Shown: positions 1 to 9,320 of the stretch, piece by piece
How positions within the stretch are numbered: the first letter of the stretch is position 1
Layout: each line of letters starts with the position of its first letter
Assembly: GCF_018381315.1 (NCBI RefSeq)
Contig: NZ_JAGZSD010000017.1
Coordinates: 12,206-76,205, forward strand
DNA: 64,000 nucleotides
Direction of reading: 5' to 3'
Origin: Anaerostipes sp.
Lineage (GTDB): Bacteria; Bacillota; Clostridia; Lachnospirales; Lachnospiraceae
Notes under the pieces: generated by a model
Told to the model about the DNA's origin: nothing
What the model saw: the letters and a program-made list of their open reading frames with translations, nothing else
Database searches by the model: none
Program-made: the position numbers and the translations under genes

Positions 1-1
1 A

Positions 2-1156
2 TATTATGATTATATGGCCCCTGCAGTCAACTTTATGGGTCCGGGATGTATTGAAGTCCTGGGAGAACGTATAAGGCTGCTCGGCGTAAAGAAACCGCTG
101 CTGGTGACAGATACATTTTTGAATGAAATGGAGGACGGTCCTGTCATGCAGGCGGCGGCATCTCTGAAACATGCAGGGATTGATTATGCAGTCTTTACAG
201 GGGTTGAGCCAAATCCAAAGGTTCAAAACTGTTTAGAGGGGCTTAAGGTGTATATAGAAGAGGGATGCGATTCCATCATCACAGTGGGAGGAGGTTCCTC
301 CCATGACTGCGGAAAAGGAATCGGCATTGCGGCAACTCATGAAAAACCGCTGACAGAATATGCAGGCATTGAGACACTGACCAGTCCGCTGCCTCCGATT
401 ATTGCAGTAAACACTACAGCAGGAACTGCCAGCGAGGTGACGAGACATTGTGTTCTGACCAATCTGGATACCCATTTGAAGTTTGTTATCGTAAGCTGGA
501 GGAATGTACCGCTGGTATCAATTAACGATCCGCTTCTTATGCTGGGAGTGCCCAAAGCCCTTACCGCAGCCACAGGAATGGATGCACTGACTCATGCGGT
601 GGAAGCCTATGTATCTGTGGATGCAAATCCGGTCACGGATGCTGCAGCTATTCAGGCGGTCAAACTGGCAGCAGGAAATTTAAGACAGGCTGTGGCAAAC
701 GGACAGAATCAGAAGGCAAGAGAAAACATGGCATATGCTTCTCTTTTGGCGGGCATGGCATTCAACAATGCAAACTTAGGTTATGTCCACGCCATGGCCC
801 ATCAGCTTGGAGGACAGTATGACATGCCCCATGGTGTTGCCAATGCGATACTGCTTCCTGTGGTGGAAGAGTACAATCTGAATTCTGCACCGGAAAGATT
901 TGCCGATCTGGCAGGTTTTCTGGGAGAAAACACGGACGGCATGTCTGTGATGGAAGCTGCCCAAAAGGCGGTTGATGCCATGAGAAACCTGGCAGCAGAT
1001 GTGGGGATACCAAAGACTTTAAAAGAGATGGGGGTTCTCAGACAGGATTTTGAACTGATGGCTGAAAATGCGCTTTTGGACGGAAATGCATTCAGTAATC
1101 CCAGAAAAGGAACAAAAGAAGATATCATCGGTTTATTTGAAAAAGCTTATGAATAA
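2..1156 (+). CDS. Iron-containing alcohol dehydrogenase (5' end outside window)
   Basis: Group III iron-dependent alcohol dehydrogenase of the FucO/1,3-propanediol dehydrogenase type, which would interconvert small aldehydes or ketones and alcohols with NAD(H) in the cytoplasm. The reading frame is open to the left edge and residues YYDY precede the first in-window Met at 14, so the true start probably lies outside. The dinucleotide-binding GGGSSHDCGKG segment sits at about residue 95. The metal-binding histidines are in DALTHAVEAY and in HAMAHQLGG...MPHG, and all are present. The length of at least 384 residues fits the family. A strong terminator follows, so it is the last gene of its operon and separate from the PTS cluster. 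The substrate cannot be told from sequence. Confidence 0.85.
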   Translation, partial: YYDYMAPAVNFMGPGCIEVLGERIRLLGVKKPLLVTDTFLNEMEDGPVMQAAASLKHAGIDYAVFTGVEPNPKVQNCLEGLKVYIEEGCDSIITVGGGSSHDCGKGIGIAATHEKPLTEYAGIETLTSPLPPIIAVNTTAGTASEVTRHCVLTNLDTHLKFVIVSWRNVPLVSINDPLLMLGVPKALTAATGMDALTHAVEAYVSVDANPVTDAAAIQAVKLAAGNLRQAVANGQNQKARENMAYASLLAGMAFNNANLGYVHAMAHQLGGQYDMPHGVANAILLPVVEEYNLNSAPERFADLAGFLGENTDGMSVMEAAQKAVDAMRNLAADVGIPKTLKEMGVLRQDFELMAENALLDGNAFSNPRKGTKEDIIGLFEKAYE

Positions 1157-1181
1157 CAATATGGGACTTCATATGTAATAT

Positions 1182-1233
1182 GACACGGCTATGCTCCGGA
1201 CTCTGACTGAGTCGGGGCATAGCCGTGTCTTTG
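1182..1233 (+). terminator. Rho-independent terminator after the iron alcohol dehydrogenase
   Basis: Thirteen-base perfect arms GACACGGCTATGC and GCATAGCCGTGTC enclose a 22-base loop and are followed by TTTGT. The run of T is short, but the stem is long and GC-rich. Confidence 0.75.
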
Positions 1234-1349
1234 TCTCATAAATTGGAACAACATCAGAACTTCTTCATATGTGGAAAGCTTTTGGCATAGCTTTCAGTCT
1301 TGCGGATGTGCTACAATTTTAATAAACCCCAGTAGAAGGAGAGAGGACA

Positions 1350-3281
1350 TTGTTGACGGAGAGACAGTTGCAATTAGTAAAATACCTTCAGGAATGTGAC
1401 GGTTATACGACGGCAGGAAAACTGGCAGAGGTGTTTCATGTCAGCAGCAGATCGATCCGCAACGATCTGGATACAGTCCAATATTATTTGAAAGGGCTGC
1501 CGGTGGAGATTGAACGCACACCGAGGCTCGGTGTGCGTCTCATTGTCAAAAAGGGATTTGATATCACAAGCCTTTATTCCAGCAATGAGATCAAAGTCTA
1601 TTCCAGGGAAGAAAGAGTAGTTATCATCACTGTGCTGCTGATGATTTCAGAAAAAGTGACCATCGAGCAGCTGGCCGGAAAGCTGCAGGTCAGCAAAAAT
1701 ACAGTAGTACAGGATTTGAGGCCGGCAGAAGAGTTTTTGAAAAAACACGAAGTGCGTCTTATTAAAAAGTCCTATTATGGGATGTCCCTGAAAGGCGATG
1801 AAGAACAGATACGGAATACACTGTTTAATCTGTACATAAAGACCGCCAGTGAGGGGTCTCTCAACATTCTTCCTATTCTGAAAGAGTACGGGGCAGCGGA
1901 CCCAGATGAAGGGATTGACATGATCCGGAGAGTGGAGGCCGCCATGGGTATCCGGTTTGCAGATGAATCGATCGGGGAACTGGAAAGCATGATTCTTGCA
2001 TCGTTATGCCGGATTCGGTGTGGGTTTCATGTCCGGGGGTGCAGTCTGGACGATGCAGACGGCATTTACAGAGAAGCAATCCTGTCAGGGCTCCCCGGTC
2101 TACAGGTGACAAAAGGCGATCTGGGTTATTTTGTTATGCTGTTCCAGAGCACGAAACGGATGGACGGGGAGAGCCTTGAAAACTGGGATGAGGACGGCAG
2201 GGTGATGCAGGCCACAGACCAGCTGATCCGGAAGTTTTGCAGTGATTTAAAGATCAGCAGTGAGATTGACCCGGAGATTCAAAGACAGATTATGATGCAT
2301 TTAAAGGTGGCGGTGTTCCGGCTGAAAAATAAAATAAAAATCAAGAATCCTCTGCTGGAGGATATCAAGTACTCCCATTCTTTTATGTATGAGCTGACGG
2401 AACGGCTGCTCAAAGGGCAGGAGGAGATGCTGGGCGTGGTATTTCCCGACTCTGAGATCGCCTATACGACCATGTATTTTGAAGTACTGTTTCAGGAAAA
2501 CTTCAGCCTGAATCTGTCACCGGAAATTGTGCTGGTCTGCGGGGGAGGAACGGCGACAGCAGTGCTGTTAAAACAGCGGCTTTCCGAATATTTTCCGGAA
2601 CTCAGGGTCAGGAAGATATGCAGGGTCAGTGATGTGGAGGAAGAAACCGAAAGAAGCAGGCCGGACTTTATCATAAGCACAGTTCCGCTGAGCCTTAAAA
2701 AGCAGCAGGTCATCCAAGTGAATCCCCTTTTAAATTCTCCGGATATTGACCGGGTAAAAAATGTCATCTCCGTCCTCGCATACAACAGGAAGAACCAGTA
2801 TCTGGTCCACAGAATACACCAGACGATGCAGAGAGGGATCGGAGATCTTTTAAAAGAAGAATACTGCCGGTTTGATGCAGAAACAGATGACTGGAAGGAG
2901 GCCATTGCCATGGCCTGTGAGCCGCTGATCAAAAACGGCCTGGTGAAGCCGGAGTATGTGGAAGAGATGATTCATATTGTACAGAATCTGGGGAATTACA
3001 TGGTTTTTATCCCGGAGATCGCCTTCGTCCACGGAAGAAAAGACAATGTCCGGGAAAACTGCATCAGCCTCATGAAACTGAAACATCCAATTGATTTTGG
3101 AAGCAAGGCAAAGGTAGATGTGAAAGTCATCATTGTTCTTGGAAATGTCACCGAGAACGAGAATCTGGCAGATCTGGTCCGGATTCTGGCGTGGGAGAAC
3201 AACATGGAAAAAATTAAGCATATCAGTTCTTATGGGGAACTTCTGTCCCTGAGATCTGAAGAGGGAGGCAGCAGCCTATGA
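1350..3281 (+). CDS. PRD-domain transcriptional regulator/antiterminator (BglG/MtlR type)
   Basis: PTS-controlled transcription activator that would govern the sugar operon starting directly downstream. Two N-terminal helix-turn-helix regions (residues about 1-165) precede two PRD domains (about 190-390). These are followed by an EIIB-like domain with CGGGTAT near residue 396 and a C-terminal EIIA-like domain with AFVHGRKD near residue 560. This matches the DNA-binding MtlR/LicR class rather than RNA-binding BglG. The start is TTG, at 1350 or 1353, behind AGAAGGAGAGAGG. The stop overlaps the next start by 4 bases, so it is translationally coupled to the IIA gene. Activity is probably set by phosphorylation of PRD histidines by HPr and the cognate EIIB. 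The inducer is unknown. Confidence 0.9.
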   Translation: MLTERQLQLVKYLQECDGYTTAGKLAEVFHVSSRSIRNDLDTVQYYLKGLPVEIERTPRLGVRLIVKKGFDITSLYSSNEIKVYSREERVVIITVLLMISEKVTIEQLAGKLQVSKNTVVQDLRPAEEFLKKHEVRLIKKSYYGMSLKGDEEQIRNTLFNLYIKTASEGSLNILPILKEYGAADPDEGIDMIRRVEAAMGIRFADESIGELESMILASLCRIRCGFHVRGCSLDDADGIYREAILSGLPGLQVTKGDLGYFVMLFQSTKRMDGESLENWDEDGRVMQATDQLIRKFCSDLKISSEIDPEIQRQIMMHLKVAVFRLKNKIKIKNPLLEDIKYSHSFMYELTERLLKGQEEMLGVVFPDSEIAYTTMYFEVLFQENFSLNLSPEIVLVCGGGTATAVLLKQRLSEYFPELRVRKICRVSDVEEETERSRPDFIISTVPLSLKKQQVIQVNPLLNSPDIDRVKNVISVLAYNRKNQYLVHRIHQTMQRGIGDLLKEEYCRFDAETDDWKEAIAMACEPLIKNGLVKPEYVEEMIHIVQNLGNYMVFIPEIAFVHGRKDNVRENCISLMKLKHPIDFGSKAKVDVKVIIVLGNVTENENLADLVRILAWENNMEKIKHISSYGELLSLRSEEGGSSL

Positions 3282-3694
3282 TCTGTGCCGAAATCATGGA
3301 GGAAGTCAGTGAGTATACACAGGCTATCAGAAAAAGCTGTGAGATACTGGAGCGTTATGGCATGGTGACCGGAGAATATTACCGGGGGATCATTGACAAT
3401 ATCGGAGAATACGGAGGATATTTTTATCTGGGGGAAGGAGTGTGCATGCCCCACGCAAAACCGGAGACGGGTGTTTTGTCCACGGGGCTGTGCATTATAA
3501 AACTAAACACACCGGTGGATTTTGAAGGGAAAAAAGTCCGCATTTTTTTTACGCTGGCGGCCAGGGATGAGGCGGCCCATTTTGTGCTGATGAAGCAGAT
3601 CGCGGGCATCTGTTCGCAAAAGCAGAGCCTGAAAAAGATGCTGGAATGCAGAAGCAGTGAGGAAATGCTTATGATAATGGAGGAAGAACAATGA
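3278..3694 (+). CDS. ulaC: PTS IIA component, ascorbate/fructose-mannitol type
   Basis: Cytoplasmic phosphocarrier of about 138 residues of the UlaC/SgaA class (PTS EIIA type 2 fold). The phosphorylated residue is probably His59 in CMPHAKPE. It would take phosphate from HPr and pass it to the IIB encoded next. It overlaps both the regulator upstream and the IIB gene downstream by 4 bases, which indicates one polycistronic unit. The sugar is not necessarily ascorbate, since this PTS family also carries other substrates. Confidence 0.88.
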   Translation: MICAEIMEEVSEYTQAIRKSCEILERYGMVTGEYYRGIIDNIGEYGGYFYLGEGVCMPHAKPETGVLSTGLCIIKLNTPVDFEGKKVRIFFTLAARDEAAHFVLMKQIAGICSQKQSLKKMLECRSSEEMLMIMEEEQ

Positions 3695-3963
3695 AAAGGA
3701 TCATGACAGTCTGCGGCACCGGTCTCGGGTCCAGCTTTCTGGTGGAGATGAATATACAAAAGATCCTGAGAGAACTCGGGAGGGAGCAGGAGTTTGAGAC
3801 ATGTCATTCCTCGGTATACGAGATGAGTGCCATGGACGCAGACTATTTTATCGTGGCAAACGACTTAAAGGACAGTATTCCGCCTGTGGAACATTTGATT
3901 GTACTGAAATCCCTGATTGACGAAGAGGAATTGAGAGAGAAACTGACAACATTCTTGTCTTAA
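3691..3963 (+). CDS. ulaB: PTS IIB component, ascorbate (UlaB/SgaB) type
   Basis: Small 90-residue IIB protein. The phosphorylated cysteine is Cys8 in the N-terminal loop TVCGTGLGSS, the usual P-loop-like motif of the lactose/ascorbate IIB fold. It lies between the IIA and IIC genes and overlaps the former by 4 bases. It would transfer phosphate to the sugar as the sugar passes through the IIC encoded downstream. Confidence 0.9.
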   Translation: MKRIMTVCGTGLGSSFLVEMNIQKILRELGREQEFETCHSSVYEMSAMDADYFIVANDLKDSIPPVEHLIVLKSLIDEEELREKLTTFLS

Positions 3964-3984
3964 AGATAAAAGAGGGATATATAT

Positions 3985-5394
3985 ATGTTAAAAATGCTGA
4001 GAGACCTGGTACTGGAACCGTCCATCGTGGTCGGAGGCATCGTCTTTTTAGGTTTGGTGCTGCAGCGAAAAAGTCTGGAGACCACGGTAAAGGGGACTCT
4101 TAAATCGGTCATAGGGTTTATGGTTATCCGGATCGGGGGAAATATCATCACAGAAAGTGTGGAACCTTTCGGCAGAATGTTTCAGTACGGATTTCATGTT
4201 TCCGGAGTGATCCTGAGCGTGGAAGGCGCTGCAGGGATTGCGGTGGGCAGGTTCGGGATGGAGATTTCCGTCGTTATGCTGCTGGGGATGACGGTCAACC
4301 TGATTCTGGCAAGGATCACCAGATTCCGCTATGTGTTCGTGACCGGACACCAGACGCTGTTCATGGCAGGCATGATTGTCGTATGTATGAAAGGAGCAGG
4401 AATAAGCGGATGGATCTTTTATGCCATCGGGGCCCTGGCTCTTGGGATTATGATGGTATTTTCTCCTGCAATCCTGCAGAAATATACGAGGCAGATCTGT
4501 AAAAATGACTCGGTGGCTTTGGGACATTTCGGCGGAAGCGCTTATTTTCTGTCCGCATGGCTGGGAGGAATATACGGAGAAAATTCCAAATCCACAGAGG
4601 AGATGCACATCCCGAAAAAGCTGGCATTTTTGCGGGATTCTTCGGTTACCGTGTCCATTACGATGATTGTTATGTATGTCGTGGCGGCTCTGGCATGCGG
4701 CAGCGAATTTGTAGAACAAAATCTGTCAGAAGGTAAAGATTATCTGGTCTATGCCATTGTCCAGGGCCTGACCTTTGCCGTGGGATTTACTGTGGTCATC
4801 ACTGGTGTGCGCTGGTTTATCAATGAGATCGTGCCTGCGGTGAAAGGAATTGCGGATAACTGGATTCCCAATGCCAAACCGGCCGTAGACAGCCCTGTCG
4901 TCTTTCCGTATGCACCCAATGCCCTGATCGTGGGATTCATTTCGTCATTTTTGGGAGGGCTTATTTCCCTGGGGATCATGATTGCATGCAATCTCACCGT
5001 GATCCTTCCGGGGGTCGTTCCTCACTTTTTCTGCGGGGCCACGGCAGGCGTCTATGGAAACTCTACAGGAGGAAGAAGGGGAGCGATTCTGGGCGGTTTT
5101 CTGAACGGAGTGCTGATTTCTTTTCTGCCGGTGATTTTTCTGCCGCATTTGGGGGAACTGGCAAATGCTTCTGTCACATTTCCGGATGCGGATATGGGGT
5201 TTGCGGGAGCATTTCTGGGAGACTGGCTGAACCGGATCGGAAGCTACGGGACTCTGATCATCCTGATCGGCATTGTGATCATCATGATCCTGATCCCCGA
5301 AATGATGGATGACATGGAGGAAAACCAGGAGGAATGGTTTACGTTCGACACGGATGAGATCTTAAAAGAATCGAAAATGACAAATAAGAAATAA
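3985..5394 (+). CDS. ulaA: PTS IIC permease, ascorbate (UlaA/SgaT) family
   Basis: Integral membrane permease of 469 residues with about ten to eleven hydrophobic segments, the usual length of the UlaA family. Glycine-rich stretches such as the one around VFPYAPNALIVGF and FFCGATAGVYGNSTGGRRGA match the conserved core of these permeases. The C-terminus is acidic and cytoplasmic. Together with the two preceding genes it completes one ascorbate-family permease. A GC-rich hairpin follows before the second PTS, so expression of the downstream genes may be reduced or processed separately. The substrate is unknown and may be a polyol or sugar acid. Confidence 0.88.
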   Translation: MLKMLRDLVLEPSIVVGGIVFLGLVLQRKSLETTVKGTLKSVIGFMVIRIGGNIITESVEPFGRMFQYGFHVSGVILSVEGAAGIAVGRFGMEISVVMLLGMTVNLILARITRFRYVFVTGHQTLFMAGMIVVCMKGAGISGWIFYAIGALALGIMMVFSPAILQKYTRQICKNDSVALGHFGGSAYFLSAWLGGIYGENSKSTEEMHIPKKLAFLRDSSVTVSITMIVMYVVAALACGSEFVEQNLSEGKDYLVYAIVQGLTFAVGFTVVITGVRWFINEIVPAVKGIADNWIPNAKPAVDSPVVFPYAPNALIVGFISSFLGGLISLGIMIACNLTVILPGVVPHFFCGATAGVYGNSTGGRRGAILGGFLNGVLISFLPVIFLPHLGELANASVTFPDADMGFAGAFLGDWLNRIGSYGTLIILIGIVIIMILIPEMMDDMEENQEEWFTFDTDEILKESKMTNKK

Positions 5395-5398
5395 CAGA

Positions 5399-5437
5399 GA
5401 AAAGCGGGGATCTGCGCCGGGCAGATCTCCGCTTTTC
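5399..5437 (+). terminator. GC-rich hairpin between the two PTS gene sets
   Basis: Arms GAAAAGCGGGGATCTGC and GCAGATCTCCGCTTTTC pair with one mismatch around a tight loop. Only four T follow in the arm, so it could be a partial terminator or a processing and stability hairpin that lets some transcription reach the mannose-family PTS genes. Confidence 0.6.
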
Positions 5438-5525
5438 CGCATTTCAGGAAATTAATTGGTATGGCGGCAGCTTTCTTATGCCGGTAGACTATACTTATCA
5501 GATAACAGAAAAGGAGGAAAGTATT

Positions 5526-7136
5526 ATGTTAATTTCAGCAATCTTAGTTGCGCTGATCGCCATTGGAAGCCAGTGGTGGTTCAGCCACACAATCACCCGT
5601 ACCTGGCTGTACCCGATCTGGGCGGGCTTCCTTGTAGCAGTGGCTATGGGGGAACCGGTTCTTGGAATGAAGGCCGCAGCCTATATCCAGCTTACATACC
5701 TTGGATGGATCACAGCCGGAGGCACTATGCCGGGCAACCTGATGGTGGCCGGAGTGTTCGGAACGGCCCTGACCATCATTTCCGGGGCATCCCCGAATCT
5801 GGCGCCGACCTTTGCGGTGCCGTTCAGCCTGCTGGGAATCCTGATCAACCAGGCCTATATGACCATCAACAGTTTTTGGGTACATAAGGCAGATCAGTAT
5901 TTGGAGAAGGGCAACATCCGCGGATTGAGGCTTATGAATTATCTGCCGTCCGGGATCACTGCCACAGTCCTCTACGGAATTCCGGCATTTGCCCTCGTGT
6001 ATTTCGGAGGAGATTTTGCAACCAACGCCTTAAAGGCAATACCGGAGCCGATGATCGCAGCATTGAATGTGGTCGGAGCACTGATGCCGGCACTTGGAAT
6101 CGCAATGCTTTTAAGCTTTCTCGGCAAAAAGAAGATCGTTGCGTTTTTCTTCATCGGTTATTTCCTGACTATCTACGCAAAAATCGACACCATGGCGGTA
6201 ACTGTATTTGCGGCGGCAGTGGCAGTCCTGATCTATCTTTTCACAGGAAAATCAGAACAGGCTGAAGAGGCGGAACAAATTGAAACAGTTTCCGCAGAGG
6301 AAAACGATGTGCAGACCGGCGGCAAGAAACTTTTGAAAAAGGATCTGGTCAAACATTTTCTTCTCGGATATTCCAGCGAGACCTGTTATAACTACGAGCG
6401 TCTCCAGGCACTGGGTACTGCCAATGCCATGGTGCCCATCGTGAGAAGACTCTATGAGACAAAGGAACAGCAGGCAAAAGCGTTAAAGAAATATATGGTA
6501 TTCTTCAACACGGAGCCTTCATGGATCGGAACCGTCATTCACGGTGTTACTGCATCTATGGAAGAACAGTCTGCCAACGGAGCGGACATTGACGCAGAGG
6601 ATATCAATGCGGTGCGTACAGGATTAATGGGACCGATGGCGGGAATCGGAGATACAGTTTCTCAGGGAATCGCTTATCCGATCTTAGCCGGAATCGCCTG
6701 CAGCCTGGCGCTGGCCGGAAATATAGCCGGACCGATCCTGTTTGAGGTGGCATACAAAGTTCTGATGATCGGTATGGGATATGCCATGTATATGATGGGA
6801 TATAAGCAGGGAAAAAGCGCCATTGTCAGAATTTTAAGCGCAGGAACCTTAAACAGAATTACGGAAGCGTTCAGCATTGTCGGACTGATGGTTGTGGGGA
6901 ATATGGCTGCTACCAGAGTCAATATCAAGACTCCGATCGCATTTAAAGTCGGAGAGGTTGGAATCAACCTTCAGAATATCTTAAACTCTCTGCTTCCCGG
7001 AATGCTGCCTCTGATCGCAACGCTGCTTGTGTGGAAACTCCTGAGCAAGAAAGTGAAGCCGACCTACATTATCGTGATTATTTTTGTGGTAGGTGTTATC
7101 ACATCCCTGATCGGCCTGCTGGCCGTGGCATCATAG
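5526..7136 (+). CDS. PTS mannose/sorbose-family permease, fused IIC-IID
   Basis: Single 536-residue protein that joins two membrane subunits normally made separately. Residues about 1-245 are an EIIC-Sor domain (several membrane segments, GGTMPGNLMVAG). A charged linker rich in Glu and Ala follows at about 250-275. The rest is an EIID domain with LVKHFLLGYSSETCYNYERLQ, a GLMGPMAGIGDTVSQG motif and C-terminal membrane segments. I place the start at the ATG behind AAAAGGAGGAAAG; the ORF extends 16 codons further upstream without a better site. IIA (7155) and IIB (9894) are in the same operon, so a full mannose-family system is present. Confidence 0.88.
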   Translation: MLISAILVALIAIGSQWWFSHTITRTWLYPIWAGFLVAVAMGEPVLGMKAAAYIQLTYLGWITAGGTMPGNLMVAGVFGTALTIISGASPNLAPTFAVPFSLLGILINQAYMTINSFWVHKADQYLEKGNIRGLRLMNYLPSGITATVLYGIPAFALVYFGGDFATNALKAIPEPMIAALNVVGALMPALGIAMLLSFLGKKKIVAFFFIGYFLTIYAKIDTMAVTVFAAAVAVLIYLFTGKSEQAEEAEQIETVSAEENDVQTGGKKLLKKDLVKHFLLGYSSETCYNYERLQALGTANAMVPIVRRLYETKEQQAKALKKYMVFFNTEPSWIGTVIHGVTASMEEQSANGADIDAEDINAVRTGLMGPMAGIGDTVSQGIAYPILAGIACSLALAGNIAGPILFEVAYKVLMIGMGYAMYMMGYKQGKSAIVRILSAGTLNRITEAFSIVGLMVVGNMAATRVNIKTPIAFKVGEVGINLQNILNSLLPGMLPLIATLLVWKLLSKKVKPTYIIVIIFVVGVITSLIGLLAVAS

Positions 7137-7154
7137 CAGACGGAGGAATGAGAT

Positions 7155-7562
7155 ATGGTTGGAGTTTTATTGATCAGTCACGGACTGCTCTGCCAGGGAC
7201 TTATGGACAGCGTCTCCATGGTGGCAGGAACCATCGGGCAGTCAGAATGTATTTCTCTGAAGCCGGGGCAGGATCCCGGAGAGTTCAAGGAAAAAGTGAG
7301 ACAGGCAGTGGAAGAACTGGACACCGGCATGGGCGTCCTTGTGCTGACCGACCTTTTAGGCGGGACCCCTTTTAACAGCATCGCCATGCTGTGCCGGGAC
7401 TATCCGGCGGCAGTTATCACCGGTGCCAACATGGCAATGGGGATCGCCGCAGCACTTCAGAGGGAGGAGGACACAACTCTCTCAGAACTTGCAGAGATCT
7501 GTGAACAGGCGGGACATGACGGCATAAAGAGGCTGGACATTCAGGAGAAAGGAACGGCATAA
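7155..7562 (+). CDS. PTS IIA component, mannose type
   Basis: 135-residue EIIA-Man-fold protein. His9 in LLISHGLL is the expected phosphorylation site, and DLLGGTPFNS is the conserved segment that packs near it. It would accept phosphate from HPr and hand it to the mannose-type IIB encoded at 9894. It sits 18 bases after the IIC-IID fusion and two bases before the first zinc dehydrogenase, so it is firmly within the operon. Confidence 0.9.
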   Translation: MVGVLLISHGLLCQGLMDSVSMVAGTIGQSECISLKPGQDPGEFKEKVRQAVEELDTGMGVLVLTDLLGGTPFNSIAMLCRDYPAAVITGANMAMGIAAALQREEDTTLSELAEICEQAGHDGIKRLDIQEKGTA

Positions 7563-7564
7563 AA

Positions 7565-8614
7565 ATGAAAGCAGTGAGACTAAATAAAATCGGAGATTTC
7601 AGAATGGAAGAAGTGCCCCTTCCAAAGATAAAGGGGGAAGAACTCCTTGTGAAGGTGGAAGCCTGCGGAATCTGCGGCTCCGACCTTCCCAGGGTATTTG
7701 AACTGGGAGCCCACGTACACCCTATCACTATAGGACATGAGTTCGCGGGAACGATCGTAAAAGCAGCAAAGGAAGAGGACCAGGAACTGGTAGGGAAGAC
7801 GGCAGCCGTCTTCCCGCTGATCCCATGCGGAGAGTGCGAATTTTGTAAAACCGGGCACTACGCCCAGTGTACAGATTATAACTATCTGGGGTCCAGATGT
7901 GACGGCGGGTTTGCAGAGTACTGCGTGATCCCTTCCCGCTGGAATCTGGTATTTTCTGAAAATCAGGAAGTGACAAAGGAAGAACTGAGTCTGGTGGAAC
8001 CGGCCACAGTGGCACAGCATGCGGTGAGAAGAGCAGAAATCAGGGCAGGACAGACCATTGCCATCTTCGGGGCAGGACCCATCGGCATCATGGCAGCACG
8101 CTGGGCAGAACTTTTCGGCGCCGGGAAAGTGGTATTGTTTGATATAAACGAAGAGAAAATTGAATTTGCCAGAGAGCGGGGGCTGACGATCCTGAACTCT
8201 ATGGAAGAAGATCCAAAAGATGCACTCGTAAGAGTGACGGGCACGGATCATGTGGATGCGGTCATCGAGGGAACCGGGACTTCTGCGGCTCTTAACCAGG
8301 CAGTAGAAATTGTAAGAACTTTTGGCAAGATCGCCATGCTCGGAAATCCCCACAGGGATACTTCTTTAAAGCTTGCAAATCATAGCAGCATCCTGAGAAA
8401 AGAAGTCGACATAAAAGGCGTATGGAATTCTTATTACGCACAGATGCCGCTTAATGAGTGGCAGTATACGGCAGAGATGATCGATGCGCGCAGGCTCAAG
8501 GTAAATGACCTGATTACTCATACGTCCGGTTTGGAGCATTTAAGCGAGCTGTTTGAGCAGATTTATCATAAAGAAATCACGATCTGCAAGGCAATTTACA
8601 GCTCTAAGGCCTGA
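7565..8614 (+). CDS. Zinc-dependent polyol-phosphate dehydrogenase (GatD-like), copy 1
   Basis: 349-residue medium-chain dehydrogenase related to galactitol-1-phosphate 5-dehydrogenase. Catalytic zinc ligands are in ACGICGSD and GHEFAG. A structural zinc lobe has four cysteines in CGECEFCKTGHYAQC. The Rossmann motif is GAGPIG with an acidic residue (FDIN) that favours NAD. It is clearly paralogous to the gene at 10381, with the two proteins nearly superimposable along their length. It presumably oxidises a hexitol phosphate delivered by one of the two PTS permeases to a ketohexose phosphate. Which carbon is oxidised cannot be inferred. Confidence 0.88.
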   Translation: MKAVRLNKIGDFRMEEVPLPKIKGEELLVKVEACGICGSDLPRVFELGAHVHPITIGHEFAGTIVKAAKEEDQELVGKTAAVFPLIPCGECEFCKTGHYAQCTDYNYLGSRCDGGFAEYCVIPSRWNLVFSENQEVTKEELSLVEPATVAQHAVRRAEIRAGQTIAIFGAGPIGIMAARWAELFGAGKVVLFDINEEKIEFARERGLTILNSMEEDPKDALVRVTGTDHVDAVIEGTGTSAALNQAVEIVRTFGKIAMLGNPHRDTSLKLANHSSILRKEVDIKGVWNSYYAQMPLNEWQYTAEMIDARRLKVNDLITHTSGLEHLSELFEQIYHKEITICKAIYSSKA

Positions 8615-8632
8615 GAGAAAGGAGACGATTTT

Positions 8633-9307
8633 GTGAAAGAGAAATTTGCTGTCTCCCTGATGTGCATGGACTTTCTGAACGTCGGGGAACAGATAAACAT
8701 ATTAAATGACTGGGTGGGAATGTACCATGTGGACATCATGGATGGCCACTACTGTAAAAATATTACCCTGTCGCCGGACCTGGTAAAAAGTTTTAAGAAG
8801 GTTGCCAAAGTCCCGCTGGACGTACACCTGATGACAACCAACCCGGAGGACTGGATCGGCCCTGTGGCAGAGGCGGGTGCGGATATTATATCGCTGCACG
8901 CTGAGACCATCAACGGACAGGCATTCCGCCTGTACAACAAGATTGAGGAAATGGGTTTAAAGACGGGGCTTGTTTTAAACCCGGCGACTCCTCTTTCAGA
9001 GGCGGCACATTATCTGAACCGGATCGACCTGCTGACTATTATGACCGTGGATGTAGGCTTTGCGGGACAGCCGTTTATTGAAGAAATGCTCGGCAAAATC
9101 CGGGAGGCAAAGCAGCTCAGGGAAGAAAAGGGATATCATTATCAGATACAGATTGATGGTTCCTGTAAGTCTTCTACATTTAAAAAATTGGCCGAGGCAG
9201 GGGCAGACATTTTGATTCTTGGAAGCTCAGGGCTGTTCGGACTGGACAAAGACTTAAAGAAAGCCTGTATGAAAATGACAGAAAATTATAAAGCGGCGCT
9301 GGGATAA
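8633..9307 (+). CDS. alsE: D-allulose-6-phosphate 3-epimerase (AlsE-like)
   Basis: 224-residue TIM-barrel epimerase of the ribulose-phosphate 3-epimerase superfamily. It resembles E. coli AlsE more than Rpe: SLMCMDFL at the N-terminus, HVDIMDGHY, LDVHLMTTNPEDW, LHAETINGQAFRL, TVDVGFAGQPFI, QIDGSCKSSTF and GSSGLF all follow the AlsE pattern. It would interconvert allulose-6-phosphate and fructose-6-phosphate. The start is GTG behind AAAGGAGACG. Its position between two polyol-phosphate dehydrogenases suggests that one of them makes allulose-6-phosphate, for example from allitol phosphate. That substrate is inference. Confidence 0.85.
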   Translation: MKEKFAVSLMCMDFLNVGEQINILNDWVGMYHVDIMDGHYCKNITLSPDLVKSFKKVAKVPLDVHLMTTNPEDWIGPVAEAGADIISLHAETINGQAFRLYNKIEEMGLKTGLVLNPATPLSEAAHYLNRIDLLTIMTVDVGFAGQPFIEEMLGKIREAKQLREEKGYHYQIQIDGSCKSSTFKKLAEAGADILILGSSGLFGLDKDLKKACMKMTENYKAALG

Positions 9308-9320
9308 CAGGGAGGATACA

